This document shows positions 8,274 through 16,724 of a DNA stretch of 64,000 nt, piece by piece (positions within the stretch are counted from its first letter, which is position 1; every line of letters starts with the position of its first letter). Made by a program: the position numbers and the translations under genes. The DNA is taken from contig JBEIPU010000003.1 in NCBI GenBank assembly GCA_040376925.1, positions 12,647 to 76,646 on the forward strand. Reading direction: 5' to 3'. This DNA comes from RAM1 sp040376925. GTDB lineage: Bacteria > Pseudomonadota > Gammaproteobacteria > Burkholderiales > Burkholderiaceae_C. Below the pieces are notes generated by a model. It had not been told where the DNA came from. It saw only the letters and a list, made by a program, of their open reading frames with translations, and searched no databases.

Positions 8274-9101
8274 ATGACCCCACCCCGCGCCGCCAACACG
8301 CCGTACAAGCTGCCGCCGCCGCTGTTTGATGCGCGCTGCCGTGCCTGCTGGTTCACGCTGGCAATCGTCGTGCTGGTGGTGGCGAGCTTCTGGTCACTCA
8401 ACCTGCAGTGGAAGCAGTTTCTGTCGCTGGACGCCGCGCGCAGCATGGGCAAGTTCCTGGGCGAATTTTTCCCGCCCGACCTGTCGCCCGCGTTCGTGAC
8501 CAAGGTGGCCATCGGCGCCTGGGAAACGTTGGCCATGTCGGCGCTGGGCACGCTGCTGGCCGTGGCCGGCGGGCTGGCGCTGGCGCTGCCGGCCAGCCGG
8601 CTGCACCAGGGCGACGCCGCCCGCACGCGTGGCGCCACGCGGCTGGTGCTGAACGCGCTGCGCAGCATCCCCGAGCTGGTGTGGGCCGCGCTGCTGCTGA
8701 TCTCGGCCGGCCTGGGCCCGTTTGCCGGCACGCTGGCGCTGGCGCTGCACACCACCGGCGTGCTGGGCCGCCTGTTTGCCGAAGCCATCGAGAACGCGCC
8801 CGCGGGCCCCGGCGATGCGCTGCGCGCACAGGGCGTGGGCAATGGCCGCGTGTTCCTGTATGCCACCTTGCCGCAGGTGCTGCCGCAGCTCATGAGCTAC
8901 ACCCTGTACCGCTGGGAAAACAACATCCGCGCTGCCGCCGTGCTGGGCGTGGTGGGCGCGGGCGGTCTGGGCCAGCTGCTGGCCTTTCACATGGGCCTGT
9001 TCCAGATGGGCAAGACAGCCACCATCCTGGGCGCGATGCTGCTGATGGTGGTGCTGGTGGATGCATTGAGTTATGTCTGGCGTCGCGCACTCATGCGCTG
9101 A
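8274..9101 (+). CDS. ABC transporter permease 2 (PhnE-like)
   Basis: 275 aa paralogue of the preceding permease, sharing LRSIPELVWA, SYTLYRWE and VGAGGLGQLL. The first hydrophobic segment is WFTLAIVVLVVASFW. ATG 8274 follows the first permease stop by 4 bases, so translation is probably coupled. Two permeases of this kind are expected to make a heterodimeric channel for the importer. The stop is 10 bases before the YHS lipoprotein gene, which may therefore be in the same transcript. Confidence 0.86.
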   Translation: MTPPRAANTPYKLPPPLFDARCRACWFTLAIVVLVVASFWSLNLQWKQFLSLDAARSMGKFLGEFFPPDLSPAFVTKVAIGAWETLAMSALGTLLAVAGGLALALPASRLHQGDAARTRGATRLVLNALRSIPELVWAALLLISAGLGPFAGTLALALHTTGVLGRLFAEAIENAPAGPGDALRAQGVGNGRVFLYATLPQVLPQLMSYTLYRWENNIRAAAVLGVVGAGGLGQLLAFHMGLFQMGKTATILGAMLLMVVLVDALSYVWRRALMR

Positions 9102-9111
9102 AAGGGTTCCC

Positions 9112-9774
9112 ATGCGTGCCTGGCTGATCCGAACTCTGATACTGGCCGGCGCCGCGCTGCTGTCGGCCTGCGGCACACCCTATGCCACCGTGCCTAACAA
9201 GGCAGGCGAGCCCGTGATGCTGCTGGGCCATGACCCGGTGGCGTACTTCACCCAGGGCAAGCCGGTGCGCGGCACGCCGGCCAACAAGGTGAGCCTGCCT
9301 GAGCGCACCTATTACTTTGCCAGCGCCGAACACCAGCGCCTGTTCCAGGCCGACCCGGCCAGGTACGAGCCGCAGTACGGCGGCTTTTGCGCCAGCGGCG
9401 CGGCCTTTGCCATCAAGCTGGGCAGCGACCCCACGGCCTGGCAGATCTACAACGGCCGCCTGTTCATCTTCGGCGACGCCTTGGGCCAGACCGCCTGGGC
9501 CGTGGACCCGGCCTGGAACGTGGGCCATGGCGACCGCCTGTGGCCGGGCATACAGGACAAGGGTTGGCGGGCTGCATCGCTTGCGGCCTACACCAGCAAG
9601 GTACCCCACTACAAAACCGGTGCACAGATCAAGGCCGAACACGAAGCCAAAAACCCCGGCCAACCCTGGCCTGCCTACAACCCGGGCGGCATGGTGACCA
9701 ACCTGTTCTTGAAGCGGCCTGGCTGGCGTGCGGCTGAGGGGTTTGGGCAGCCTGCGGTGGGGTATCCGGAGTAA
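9112..9774 (+). CDS. YHS-domain lipoprotein
   Basis: 220 aa. A lipoprotein signal peptide ends in the lipobox LLSAC (Cys near residue 19). The YHS-type region includes GHDPVAYFTQGKPVRG, TYYFASAEHQRLFQADPARY and EPQYGGFCASG. YHS domains are small, cysteine-containing and often metal-related, but the role of this family is not established. The ATG at 9112 has AAAGGG eight to eleven bases upstream. It ends at a strong terminator and faces a second YHS lipoprotein (9828-10424) with the same core motifs, so the two are probable paralogues. Confidence 0.8.
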   Translation: MRAWLIRTLILAGAALLSACGTPYATVPNKAGEPVMLLGHDPVAYFTQGKPVRGTPANKVSLPERTYYFASAEHQRLFQADPARYEPQYGGFCASGAAFAIKLGSDPTAWQIYNGRLFIFGDALGQTAWAVDPAWNVGHGDRLWPGIQDKGWRAASLAAYTSKVPHYKTGAQIKAEHEAKNPGQPWPAYNPGGMVTNLFLKRPGWRAAEGFGQPAVGYPE

Positions 9775-9825
9775 TTTTCTCCGGCTGACAGCGCCCGTCC
9801 CGCCGGGCGCCTCAGCCGGAGAAAA
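9775..9825. terminator. Bidirectional terminator between two convergent YHS genes
   Basis: A perfect 14-base inverted repeat: TTTTCTCCGGCTGA at 9775-9788 and TCAGCCGGAGAAAA at 9812-9825. An inner GGCGCC-type stem lies between the arms. The T and A runs at the outer ends would give a U tract in either direction, so it can serve both the plus-strand gene ending at 9774 and the minus-strand gene ending at 9828. Confidence 0.88.
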
Positions 9826-9827
9826 GA

Positions 9828-10424
9828 TTACTTCCGAGCCTTCGCATCCGCAACCATCTTCGCCAGCTCTTCACCGCTTTTGTAATGCGGCACGCGCAGC
9901 ACCATGCGCTTGCTGCGCTGGATGAAGCTGTTGCTGCCGCTGACTTCTTCCTTCCAGTACTTGTCGGCCATCGCAACGTTGGCTTTCTCGTCGAGCAGGA
10001 AGGCGTCCATGGAGCCGCGCCCGCCGAAGATGTACAGCTTGCCGTCCACCATCTTCCAGGTGTCTGCGTCGCCGCCCCAGGGGATGCCGTAGACGATGCC
10101 GTTGGCGCAATAGCCGCCGTACTGGGGCAGGTACTTGGCGGGCTCCTTGTCAAACAGCGCCTTGTGTTCGGCGCTGGCAAAGCGGAAGTCCACGCCCTGG
10201 TAGCTGCTGCGGTATTGCGGGCTGCCCTGGGCGAACTTGCCCTGGGTGAAGTAGGCCACCACGTCGGCGCCCTTGAGCATCAGGCGGCCTTCGGGGTTGT
10301 CGGCCACGGCGTTCACGGGCTTGAGCGTGCCCGAGGGGTTTTGCGCGGTGATGGCGCCGCAGCCGGCCAGGGCGGCCACCAGGATGGCAGCGCCGCCGGT
10401 GCGCAGCAGGACAGAAGAGGTCAT
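9828..10424 (-). CDS. YHS-domain lipoprotein, last gene of the DEP/TVP38/DUF547 operon
   Basis: 198 aa. The lipoprotein signal has the lipobox LAGC near residue 22. The core contains LKGADVVAYFTQGKFAQG, FRFASAEHKALFDKEPAKY and LPQYGGYCANG, closely matching the facing gene at 9112-9774. The start ATG (10424) overlaps the ATP-grasp stop as ATGA, so it is translationally coupled to the operon upstream. Function unknown; a periplasmic or outer-membrane metal or redox role is only a guess. Confidence 0.8.
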   Translation of the reverse strand: MTSSVLLRTGGAAILVAALAGCGAITAQNPSGTLKPVNAVADNPEGRLMLKGADVVAYFTQGKFAQGSPQYRSSYQGVDFRFASAEHKALFDKEPAKYLPQYGGYCANGIVYGIPWGGDADTWKMVDGKLYIFGGRGSMDAFLLDEKANVAMADKYWKEEVSGSNSFIQRSKRMVLRVPHYKSGEELAKMVADAKARK

Positions 10425-11815
10425 GGGAAAGTCTCCGGGGTTGTAGGTTCAGTGTGACGTGGAGTGTGAGCCCTGCCGGGGCCCGGCAGTTCCCGCCCCG
10501 GTGCGTGGGCATGCAGGTCGGCATACGGCGGCGTCCAGCCCAGCAACGAGCTGGCCACCTCGCAGCGCCGGCGCAGGTCGGCCGCGTCGGCACCGCCCAG
10601 GTGCACGATGCCGTAGCGGTGGCTGCCCAGCCATTTGAAGTCGCGCGCCACCGAGCCCGCGGTTTTGGGGAACTCCAGCAACAGCGCGTCGGGGTAGGCC
10701 TCGTGGAACACCTGGCGCTGCAAGGCCGTGGGTACCGGCGGCGCGCGCCACGGGTCGAACAGCCGGTACACAAAGCTCGCCGCAGCGCCTGCCGTGGGCG
10801 TGCGGCGCGGCACAGCCGCCGGGTCCTGCCCGTGGGCCAGCGCAAACGCCATGTCGTGCAGGTTGATGCCGTCCACGCGCTGGTACAGGTCCGAGAACTG
10901 CGACGCCAGGCGCGGGTTGAACTCAATCACCGTGACGCGGCCGGTGGCCGGGTCATGGAAAAACTCCATGTTGAACATGCCGTGGGTGAAGCCCACCTCG
11001 GCCAGGAAACGGCGCGCGACGTCGGCCGCGCGCGCCACCACATCCGCGGGCAGGCGGGTGGGGTAGTCAAACCGCATGAACGATTCCGTGCCCGGGTACA
11101 TCTGGATGTCCACACACCCCAGCAGGTGCATCTGGCCGCCCTGCACATAGCCGTCCAGGCAGTACTGCGGCGCGTCCACCACGGCTTCGGTCATCAGGCT
11201 GTGGGCCGTGCCGGCCTCGGGCAGGCGCTTGGCCACGACGCGTTCAAACGGCTCGACCAGGTGGCGGATGACCCACAGCTCCCAGGCACCAAAACGGGTG
11301 TGGGCATGAAGTTCGTCGTGGCTCTTCACGGTGCGCGCCAGCACCGAAAAGGCCGCCTTCACCGGCTTGACGAACAGCGGGTAGGCCAGGCCCTGTGGCA
11401 CCGGGCCGCCGTATTTCGCATCAAGCCGTGCAAACGGCGGGTTGGCGTCGGGGCAGATGCGCTGCAGCACCTCGCGCGCGTACAGCTTGTGCTGGCAGGC
11501 CAGCACGGCCTTGACCGGCGTGCCGGGCCAGCCCATGCGCTCGGCCAGCAGCGCGGCGGCCAGCGCGCCAAACTGCTCGTGGTTGGACACCACGGCCTTC
11601 AGGCCCATGCGCCGGGCGCGGCGCGCCCACAGCGCCACAAAGCGGTCCATGTCAAACCAGGCCAGCCGTGCGTTGCTGGGAAAGCTGAACAGGTCAAAGC
11701 CTGCGCTGATGTGCGGCCAGCGCTGCGCCAGCCGGGCAAATTCGCGCTGGTCCCAGTCGTAGTTGAACAGGACCAGCGTGGCGGGGTGGTGGGAGTGCAT
11801 GGGGGGCTTACGCAT
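10421..11815 (-). CDS. ATP-grasp family ligase of unknown substrate
   Basis: 464 aa. The central part has ATP-grasp features: a YPLFVKPVKAAFSV strand with the ATP-contacting lysine, TEAVVDAPQYCLDGYV, and the metal-binding VIEFNPRLASQFSDLY. Such enzymes join an acid to an amine or carbon nucleophile through an acyl-phosphate. No carrier or biotin domain is visible. ATG 11815 shares one base with the preceding DUF3047 stop (TGATG); a second in-frame ATG is at 11800. The lack of a signal peptide places it in the cytoplasm, unlike its lipoprotein and exported neighbours. The substrate cannot be assigned. Confidence 0.72.
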   Translation of the reverse strand: MRKPPMHSHHPATLVLFNYDWDQREFARLAQRWPHISAGFDLFSFPSNARLAWFDMDRFVALWARRARRMGLKAVVSNHEQFGALAAALLAERMGWPGTPVKAVLACQHKLYAREVLQRICPDANPPFARLDAKYGGPVPQGLAYPLFVKPVKAAFSVLARTVKSHDELHAHTRFGAWELWVIRHLVEPFERVVAKRLPEAGTAHSLMTEAVVDAPQYCLDGYVQGGQMHLLGCVDIQMYPGTESFMRFDYPTRLPADVVARAADVARRFLAEVGFTHGMFNMEFFHDPATGRVTVIEFNPRLASQFSDLYQRVDGINLHDMAFALAHGQDPAAVPRRTPTAGAAASFVYRLFDPWRAPPVPTALQRQVFHEAYPDALLLEFPKTAGSVARDFKWLGSHRYGIVHLGGADAADLRRRCEVASSLLGWTPPYADLHAHAPGRELPGPGRAHTPRHTEPTTPETFP

Positions 11816-12543
11816 CAGGGGGCGAGCTGGATGTCGGCGATCCAGGCCAGGCTGCGCGCGCCGGTGTTGTCGGCGTCGGCGCCTACCGCCACCGCCTGCA
11901 ACGGGGGCAGGGTGGGGCTTTCGCTGCCGAACAGGCGGGCAAAGTCGGCCTGGAGGTTGCGCTGGTGGCTGCGCCACTGGCCGGTCGGGCTGGCGGCGCC
12001 GTCCAGCACCAGGTAGCGCACCCGGGCTGAATACGCATTGGGCAGCACGGTGCCCTGCGCCAGGGTCACGTCCCACACATAGCAGACGGTGGCAGCCGGC
12101 AGGGGCTCGCCCGACACGGCGCGTGCCAGGCGCAGCAGGCTGCGCTCCACGAACGGCACGCGGTCCAGCGGCATGTCAAACATCAGGCAGACCTTGAGCG
12201 CGGCGTCATCAGCGTCCTTGCGGCGCAGGTCGGCCCCTGCCACGGGCTGGTCCAGCCGCCAGCGCCAGCGCAGCGTGGCCTCGCGGCCGGCCAGCCAGCC
12301 GTTCAGGTCGTGCACCAGGCTGGCGTACGACGCGTCGGCACGCAGTCGCAGCGCGGGCGCGCCGTCCAGCGTGGCGATGTCCATGGCAGTGAGCGGCGCC
12401 TTGTTGTTTGGCAGGCCCACGGTGCGCCACGCTGCCGCTGCCAGCGGTGCCAGCAGCGGCCCATGCTGCGCGGGCTGGGCCAGCGCGCTAGCGGCCCAGA
12501 TCGTTAAGAGACCAGTCGTAGTCCAGGTGCGTGATCGGAACAT
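11815..12543 (-). CDS. DUF3047 domain exported protein
   Basis: 242 aa with a signal peptide of about 22 residues (MFRSRTWTTTGLL followed by a hydrophobic stretch ending ASALAQ). The body matches the DUF3047 pattern, with LRWRWRLDQPVAGADLRRKDADDAALKV split over a strand region, CYVWDVTLAQGTV and a C-terminal ARSLAWIADIQL. The family has no established function. Its first 56 bases overlap the end of the DUF547 gene, an unusually long same-strand overlap. The next in-frame ATG would remove the signal peptide, so the upstream start is preferred. The last base of its stop is the first of the ATP-grasp start. Confidence 0.7.
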   Translation of the reverse strand: MFRSRTWTTTGLLTIWAASALAQPAQHGPLLAPLAAAAWRTVGLPNNKAPLTAMDIATLDGAPALRLRADASYASLVHDLNGWLAGREATLRWRWRLDQPVAGADLRRKDADDAALKVCLMFDMPLDRVPFVERSLLRLARAVSGEPLPAATVCYVWDVTLAQGTVLPNAYSARVRYLVLDGAASPTGQWRSHQRNLQADFARLFGSESPTLPPLQAVAVGADADNTGARSLAWIADIQLAP

Positions 12544-13306
12544 TGCGGGCCCTGATTTTCTCGCGGTCGGCCGGTGCGTCGGCCAATTGGTCGGCGTAGC
12601 GTGCCATCACGTCTTCCAGCTTGTTGAAACCCTTGTGGCCTTTTTCAAAGTCTTCGCGGAACCACTTGAAGATCATGTTGACCTGCAGCTTGCCGTCGGC
12701 ATAGCGGTTGCGGGTGCGGTCGCCCATGAAGCGCAGCATGCCGTCGTCCAGCTGCGCGTCCAGCCTGGCCGCCACAAAGGCCTCGGGCCGCAGCGCCGGG
12801 CAGCCGATGCTGGCGCAGTTGACGGCGGCGTGCACGCGTGGCTCGCTGTACCGGGGGCGCAGCTGCTCGTGCTCGATCCAGTCCAGGTGGCGCGGCTCGC
12901 CCAGCAGGGTGAAGAACTTGTTCTTCCACGGCGACTGCAGCAGCGAGCCCAGGTCCTTGATCGACTTGAGGCCGGGGTATTTGGTCAGGATCAGCTCCAC
13001 GGTGAAGCCGTTGTAGGCGTTGATCAGGAACGCCATCTGCTGCTCGCGCGGCAGCGCGGCAAACTGCGCGGGCGTCACGGCCGACCATTCGGCCAGCACG
13101 GCCTTGAGCGCGGCGCGGTCGGCGGCAAAGCCCTTGTAGTCCACGCGCGACTGCTTGTTGTCGGGCAGCCATTTCACATGCTTTTTGAGCAGGGCGTCCC
13201 AGGCGGCGTAGCCGGTGTCCAGCGCGGCGGCCGGGGCCCAGGCCGCGGGCGCGGCTGCAGCGAGCGCGCCGGTGGCGATGAGGTGCAGGGCGGTGCGGCG
13301 CTTCAT
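12488..13306 (-). CDS. DUF547 domain exported protein
   Basis: 272 aa. MKRRTALHLIATGAL begins a signal peptide with an RR pair that could be Tat-directed. The DUF547 core is clear: QQMAFLINAYNGFTVELI, INCA-like VNCASIGCPAL and NRYADGKLQVNMIFKWF. The family is widespread and functionally uncharacterised, though its conserved Asn-Ala-Tyr-Asn and Cys residues suggest an enzyme. A start at 13345 (MNAHPLQL) would overlap the upstream stop as ATGA and add 13 residues before the signal peptide; the 13306 start with AAGG eight bases upstream gives a cleaner signal sequence. Both remain possible. Confidence 0.82.
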   Translation of the reverse strand: MKRRTALHLIATGALAAAAPAAWAPAAALDTGYAAWDALLKKHVKWLPDNKQSRVDYKGFAADRAALKAVLAEWSAVTPAQFAALPREQQMAFLINAYNGFTVELILTKYPGLKSIKDLGSLLQSPWKNKFFTLLGEPRHLDWIEHEQLRPRYSEPRVHAAVNCASIGCPALRPEAFVAARLDAQLDDGMLRFMGDRTRNRYADGKLQVNMIFKWFREDFEKGHKGFNKLEDVMARYADQLADAPADREKIRARNVPITHLDYDWSLNDLGR

Positions 13307-13341
13307 GGTGTCGGCCTTGCGGAGTTGGAGTGGGTGGGCGT

Positions 13342-15504
13342 TCATCTGCGCTTCCAGTCGTGGTATTTGCGCACCCATTGCAGCAGCTGGTGCGGCTGGT
13401 GTGCGCGCTTCCATTCACCGGCGGCGTATTTGTTGGCCTCTGACAGCGTGGGGTAGGTGTGGATGGTGCCCAGCATCTTGTTCAGGCCCAGGCCGTGTTT
13501 CATGGCCAGCACGTATTCAGCCAGCAGGTCGCCTGCGTGCGTGCCCACGATGGTCACGCCCAGGATGGTGTCCTTGCCCGGCATGGTCAGCACCTTCACA
13601 AAGCCATGGGCTTCGCTGTCGGCAATCGCGCGGTCCAGGTCGTCAATGCCGTATTTCGTGACTTCATAGGCAATGTTCTTTTCCTTCGCGTCCTGCTCGT
13701 TCAGGCCCACGCGCGCGACCTCGGGGTCAATGAACGTGGCCCAGGGGATCACGCTGTAGTCCGCCTTGAATTTCTTGAAGTCGCCAAACAGCGCATTCAC
13801 CGCCGCGTACCAGGCCTGGTGCGCCGCCACATGGGTGAACTGGAACGGGCCCGCCACGTCGCCCGCCGCATAGATGTTGGGGTAGATCGTCTGCAGGTAC
13901 TCGTTGGTATCCACCGTCTTCTGCGTGGGGATGCCCAGATCCTCCAGGCCGTAGCCCGTCAGGCGCGCCGTGCGGCCCACGGCGCACAGCAGCGCGTCAA
14001 AGGCAATGCGCTTTTCGGCTCCGTTGTGTTCCACCACCAGCACCTTGGTCTCACCCTCACGTTCGCAGCGCAGCGCCTTGTGGCCGGTCAGCACCTGTAC
14101 GCCGTCGGCTGTGAGCGCGTCGCGCGCCAGGGCCGAGACCTCAACGTCTTCGCGGATCATGATGCGCGCGGCCATCTCCACCTGTGTGACCTGCGAGCCC
14201 AGCCGCGCGAAGCTTTGCGCCAGCTCGCAGCCGATCGGCCCGCCGCCCAGCACCACCAGGCGCTGGGGGATGTCGTCCAGCTGGGCAAAGGTGCTCCACA
14301 GCGTGTCACTGGTCACGTAGCCCACGTCCTGAAGCCCCGGCAGCGGCGGCACAAAGGGGCGGGCGCCGGCGGCAATGACGATGTTGCGCGTGGTCACCAC
14401 CTGTTTGCCGCCGCCGTTCAGCGCCACCTCCACCGTCCAGGGGTTGATGATCTTGGCGTAGCCCTGCAGCACCTCCACGCCCAGACTGGTGTAGCGCTCC
14501 ACGCTGTCGTGCGGCTCGATCGCGGCGATCACGTCGTGGATGCGCTGCATCACCGCGCGGAAGCTGAAGGTGGGTGCGGCGTCGTTCAGACCGTAGCGGT
14601 GAGCGTGGCGCATCTGGTGCGCCAGCTTGGCGCTCTTGATCAGTGCCTTGCTGGGCACGCAGCCGTAGTTCAGGCAGTCGCCGCCCATCTTGTGGGCTTC
14701 CACCAGCGTGACCCTGGCCTTGACCGCCGCGGCAATGTAGGCCGACACCAGCCCGCCCGCGCCCGCGCCGATCACCACCAGGTTGCGGTCAAATGTCTTG
14801 GGCCGCACTGCGCGCCAGCGCGCATAGACCTTGCGCTTTTGCACGGCCTCAACAAGCTTGCGCGCCACCAGCGGAAAGATGCCCAGCAGCACAAAAGAAC
14901 CCAGCAGCCCCGGCGACAGGATGCCGCGCAGCGATTCAATCTGCGCCAGCTGCGTGCCCGCGTTCACAAACACCGCCGTGCCCGCCAGCATGCCCAGCTG
15001 GCTGACCCAGTAAAACGTCCAGGCCCGCATCTGGGTCAGGCCCATCACCAGGTTGATCACAAAAAACGGCACAACCGGGATCAGCCGCAGCGTGAACAGG
15101 TAAAACGCGCCGTCTTTCTGCACGCCGCGGTTGATTTCGGCCAGCCGGTTGCCAAAGCGTGCCTCGATGCTGTCGCGCAACACAAACCGCGCCACCAGGA
15201 ACGCCAGCGTCGCGCCCGCGCTGGACGCAAAAGACACGACCAGCAGCCCCCAGCCCAGGCCAAAGATCGCGCCGCCGGCCAGCGTAAGGATGGTGGCGCC
15301 GGGCAGTGACAACGCCGTGGCCGCGACATAGATCAGGAAATAAGTGCCGGCCACCAGCAGCGGCCGTGTCTGCACCAGCGCGGCAAACTGCGACTGGCTC
15401 TGCTTGAGGTAGTCCAGGCTCAGGAACCGGCCCAGGTCCAGCGCGAAAAAGGCGGCAACCGCCGCCACGACCAGCACGACAAGGACGATTTTTTTGGTGT
15501 TCAT
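13342..15504 (-). CDS. TVP38/TMEM64 membrane domain fused to a mercuric-reductase-like flavoprotein disulfide oxidoreductase
   Basis: 720 aa. Residues 1-225 are a TVP38/DedA-like membrane domain with about five helices, including LSLPGATILTLAGGAIFG and LRLIPVVPFFVINLVMG. From residue 240 follows a class I pyridine-nucleotide disulfide oxidoreductase: FAD site GAGAGG (246-251), redox pair Cys277 and Cys282 in GGDCLNYGCVPSKAL, NAD site VVLGGGPIGCELAQ, and C-terminal dimer domain with GTHAGDLLAEY and HTYPTLSEA. There are no extra N- or C-terminal Cys pairs as in true MerA, so mercury is unlikely. The flavoenzyme is thus tied to the inner membrane. ATG 15504 overlaps the DEP gene stop (ATGA). Confidence 0.88.
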   Translation of the reverse strand: MNTKKIVLVVLVVAAVAAFFALDLGRFLSLDYLKQSQSQFAALVQTRPLLVAGTYFLIYVAATALSLPGATILTLAGGAIFGLGWGLLVVSFASSAGATLAFLVARFVLRDSIEARFGNRLAEINRGVQKDGAFYLFTLRLIPVVPFFVINLVMGLTQMRAWTFYWVSQLGMLAGTAVFVNAGTQLAQIESLRGILSPGLLGSFVLLGIFPLVARKLVEAVQKRKVYARWRAVRPKTFDRNLVVIGAGAGGLVSAYIAAAVKARVTLVEAHKMGGDCLNYGCVPSKALIKSAKLAHQMRHAHRYGLNDAAPTFSFRAVMQRIHDVIAAIEPHDSVERYTSLGVEVLQGYAKIINPWTVEVALNGGGKQVVTTRNIVIAAGARPFVPPLPGLQDVGYVTSDTLWSTFAQLDDIPQRLVVLGGGPIGCELAQSFARLGSQVTQVEMAARIMIREDVEVSALARDALTADGVQVLTGHKALRCEREGETKVLVVEHNGAEKRIAFDALLCAVGRTARLTGYGLEDLGIPTQKTVDTNEYLQTIYPNIYAAGDVAGPFQFTHVAAHQAWYAAVNALFGDFKKFKADYSVIPWATFIDPEVARVGLNEQDAKEKNIAYEVTKYGIDDLDRAIADSEAHGFVKVLTMPGKDTILGVTIVGTHAGDLLAEYVLAMKHGLGLNKMLGTIHTYPTLSEANKYAAGEWKRAHQPHQLLQWVRKYHDWKRR

Positions 15505-16622
15505 GTGTTCTCCTGCAACCTGCCGGCCAGGCGCAAACCGCCCATTGGAGCATAGCCAGCGCGTGAGGCCATGGCCGGTTGCGGGACGGTGAAGCGGTAG
15601 AAGAAGTTGCCGTCGCGCACCGGGTGCTCACCCGTCACATGCTCGATCAGCCCGAAGCGCAGCAGGCGGTTGAGCAGGATCTCGGCCTCATGCGATCGCA
15701 GCTTGAGCCGCCGGGCCAGCCACTGCACGGCCTCGGCCCCCACAAAGCAGCGCGCGTAGGTGGTGCCCAGGTAGGTCCGGTCTTTCACGTCCAGGCCCGA
15801 AGGCTGGCTCACCAGGGCATACACCGCGCCCAGGTTCCAGCGGTCCACGGCGCTGGCCAGCGTGGGGCGGTAAAAGTTGGGCAGGTCGGCAAACGGCTGT
15901 TCATGCACCACATGCTGCAGCAGGTCCAGCGCCTGCAGGTCCAGCCCCAGGCGTACGGCGGCCGGCCGCTTGAGCTTGAAGCGGTTGCCCAGCCAGTCCA
16001 CCACCTCGGTGCCGGTGTGGCACGACGGGTAGGTCTTGAAGTGGTACATGCGGTCGATGGCCTTGACGTGGCTGGCCATGGCGTGGCACAGCGCCTCGGC
16101 CGTGAGGCCGGTGGCGCGGCGGATGCGGTGGCGCGGCGCGGCATCGTCCAGCTTGACCTGCATGGCACTGAAGTACTGGGCCAGCGCCTCGGGCGGCAGC
16201 GGCGGTGCGCCTGCCAGGCGCGCCAGGCATTCCACCAGCGGCTGGCCCGGCTGTGCCAGCGACACCGGGTCCAGGTCGGCCCACAGCCCGGCAAAGCCCA
16301 GCTCCAGCGCCCAGGCCTGCTCGGTGGGCCACAGCCCGGCCAGCTCGCGCGTGAGCACGACGCGGGCACGGCGCTGGGGATCGGGCAGCGCCGCAGCCAG
16401 GGCGATCAGGCTGGAGGCCGCCGGGGCGATGGCCGCCATGTCAATCACGGCCACGCTGTGCGGCTGGGCCACCAGCGCGGCGTCCAGCCGGGCCAGCGCG
16501 TCGGGCCCGGCCACCAGGTCGGCCGGCGGCTGGCGCATGGCCATGCAGACAGCGCGCAGGGCCTGGCGGGCAGCGTCTGATGCCAGGCACAGCCAGACAG
16601 TGGGAGGCAGGGGGGTGTTCAT
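15501..16622 (-). CDS. Protein with two DEP domains, first gene of the operon
   Basis: 373 aa. The N-terminal 150 residues resemble a degenerate receiver-like alpha/beta domain (VAVIDMAAIAP, RARVVLTREL), without a clear phosphate-acceptor pattern. Two DEP domains follow: one around GTEVVDWLGNRFKLKRPAAV and PNFYRP, the second around GAEAVQWLARRLKLRSHEAE and GNFFYRF. DEP domains bind membranes or protein partners and could anchor a regulator near the TVP38 fusion encoded next. ATG 16622 was chosen; a TTG nine bases earlier is possible. The region upstream is short, so the operon promoter should lie between 16623 and 16725. Confidence 0.74.
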   Translation of the reverse strand: MNTPLPPTVWLCLASDAARQALRAVCMAMRQPPADLVAGPDALARLDAALVAQPHSVAVIDMAAIAPAASSLIALAAALPDPQRRARVVLTRELAGLWPTEQAWALELGFAGLWADLDPVSLAQPGQPLVECLARLAGAPPLPPEALAQYFSAMQVKLDDAAPRHRIRRATGLTAEALCHAMASHVKAIDRMYHFKTYPSCHTGTEVVDWLGNRFKLKRPAAVRLGLDLQALDLLQHVVHEQPFADLPNFYRPTLASAVDRWNLGAVYALVSQPSGLDVKDRTYLGTTYARCFVGAEAVQWLARRLKLRSHEAEILLNRLLRFGLIEHVTGEHPVRDGNFFYRFTVPQPAMASRAGYAPMGGLRLAGRLQENT

Positions 16623-16724
16623 GGGCGGCAACCAGTGGGGTGGACCAACCGGTGTGTCGCCCCGGGGGCTGATTTCTTACTCGCCGGTCCCGTCGCGCAC
16701 GGCGCGGACTTGTTCAGAGCTTCC

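Noticed and set aside
13342..15504. Mercuric reductase (MerA)
   Set aside because: The redox pair is present but the extra vicinal cysteines of MerA are missing, there is a membrane domain instead, and no mer genes are near.
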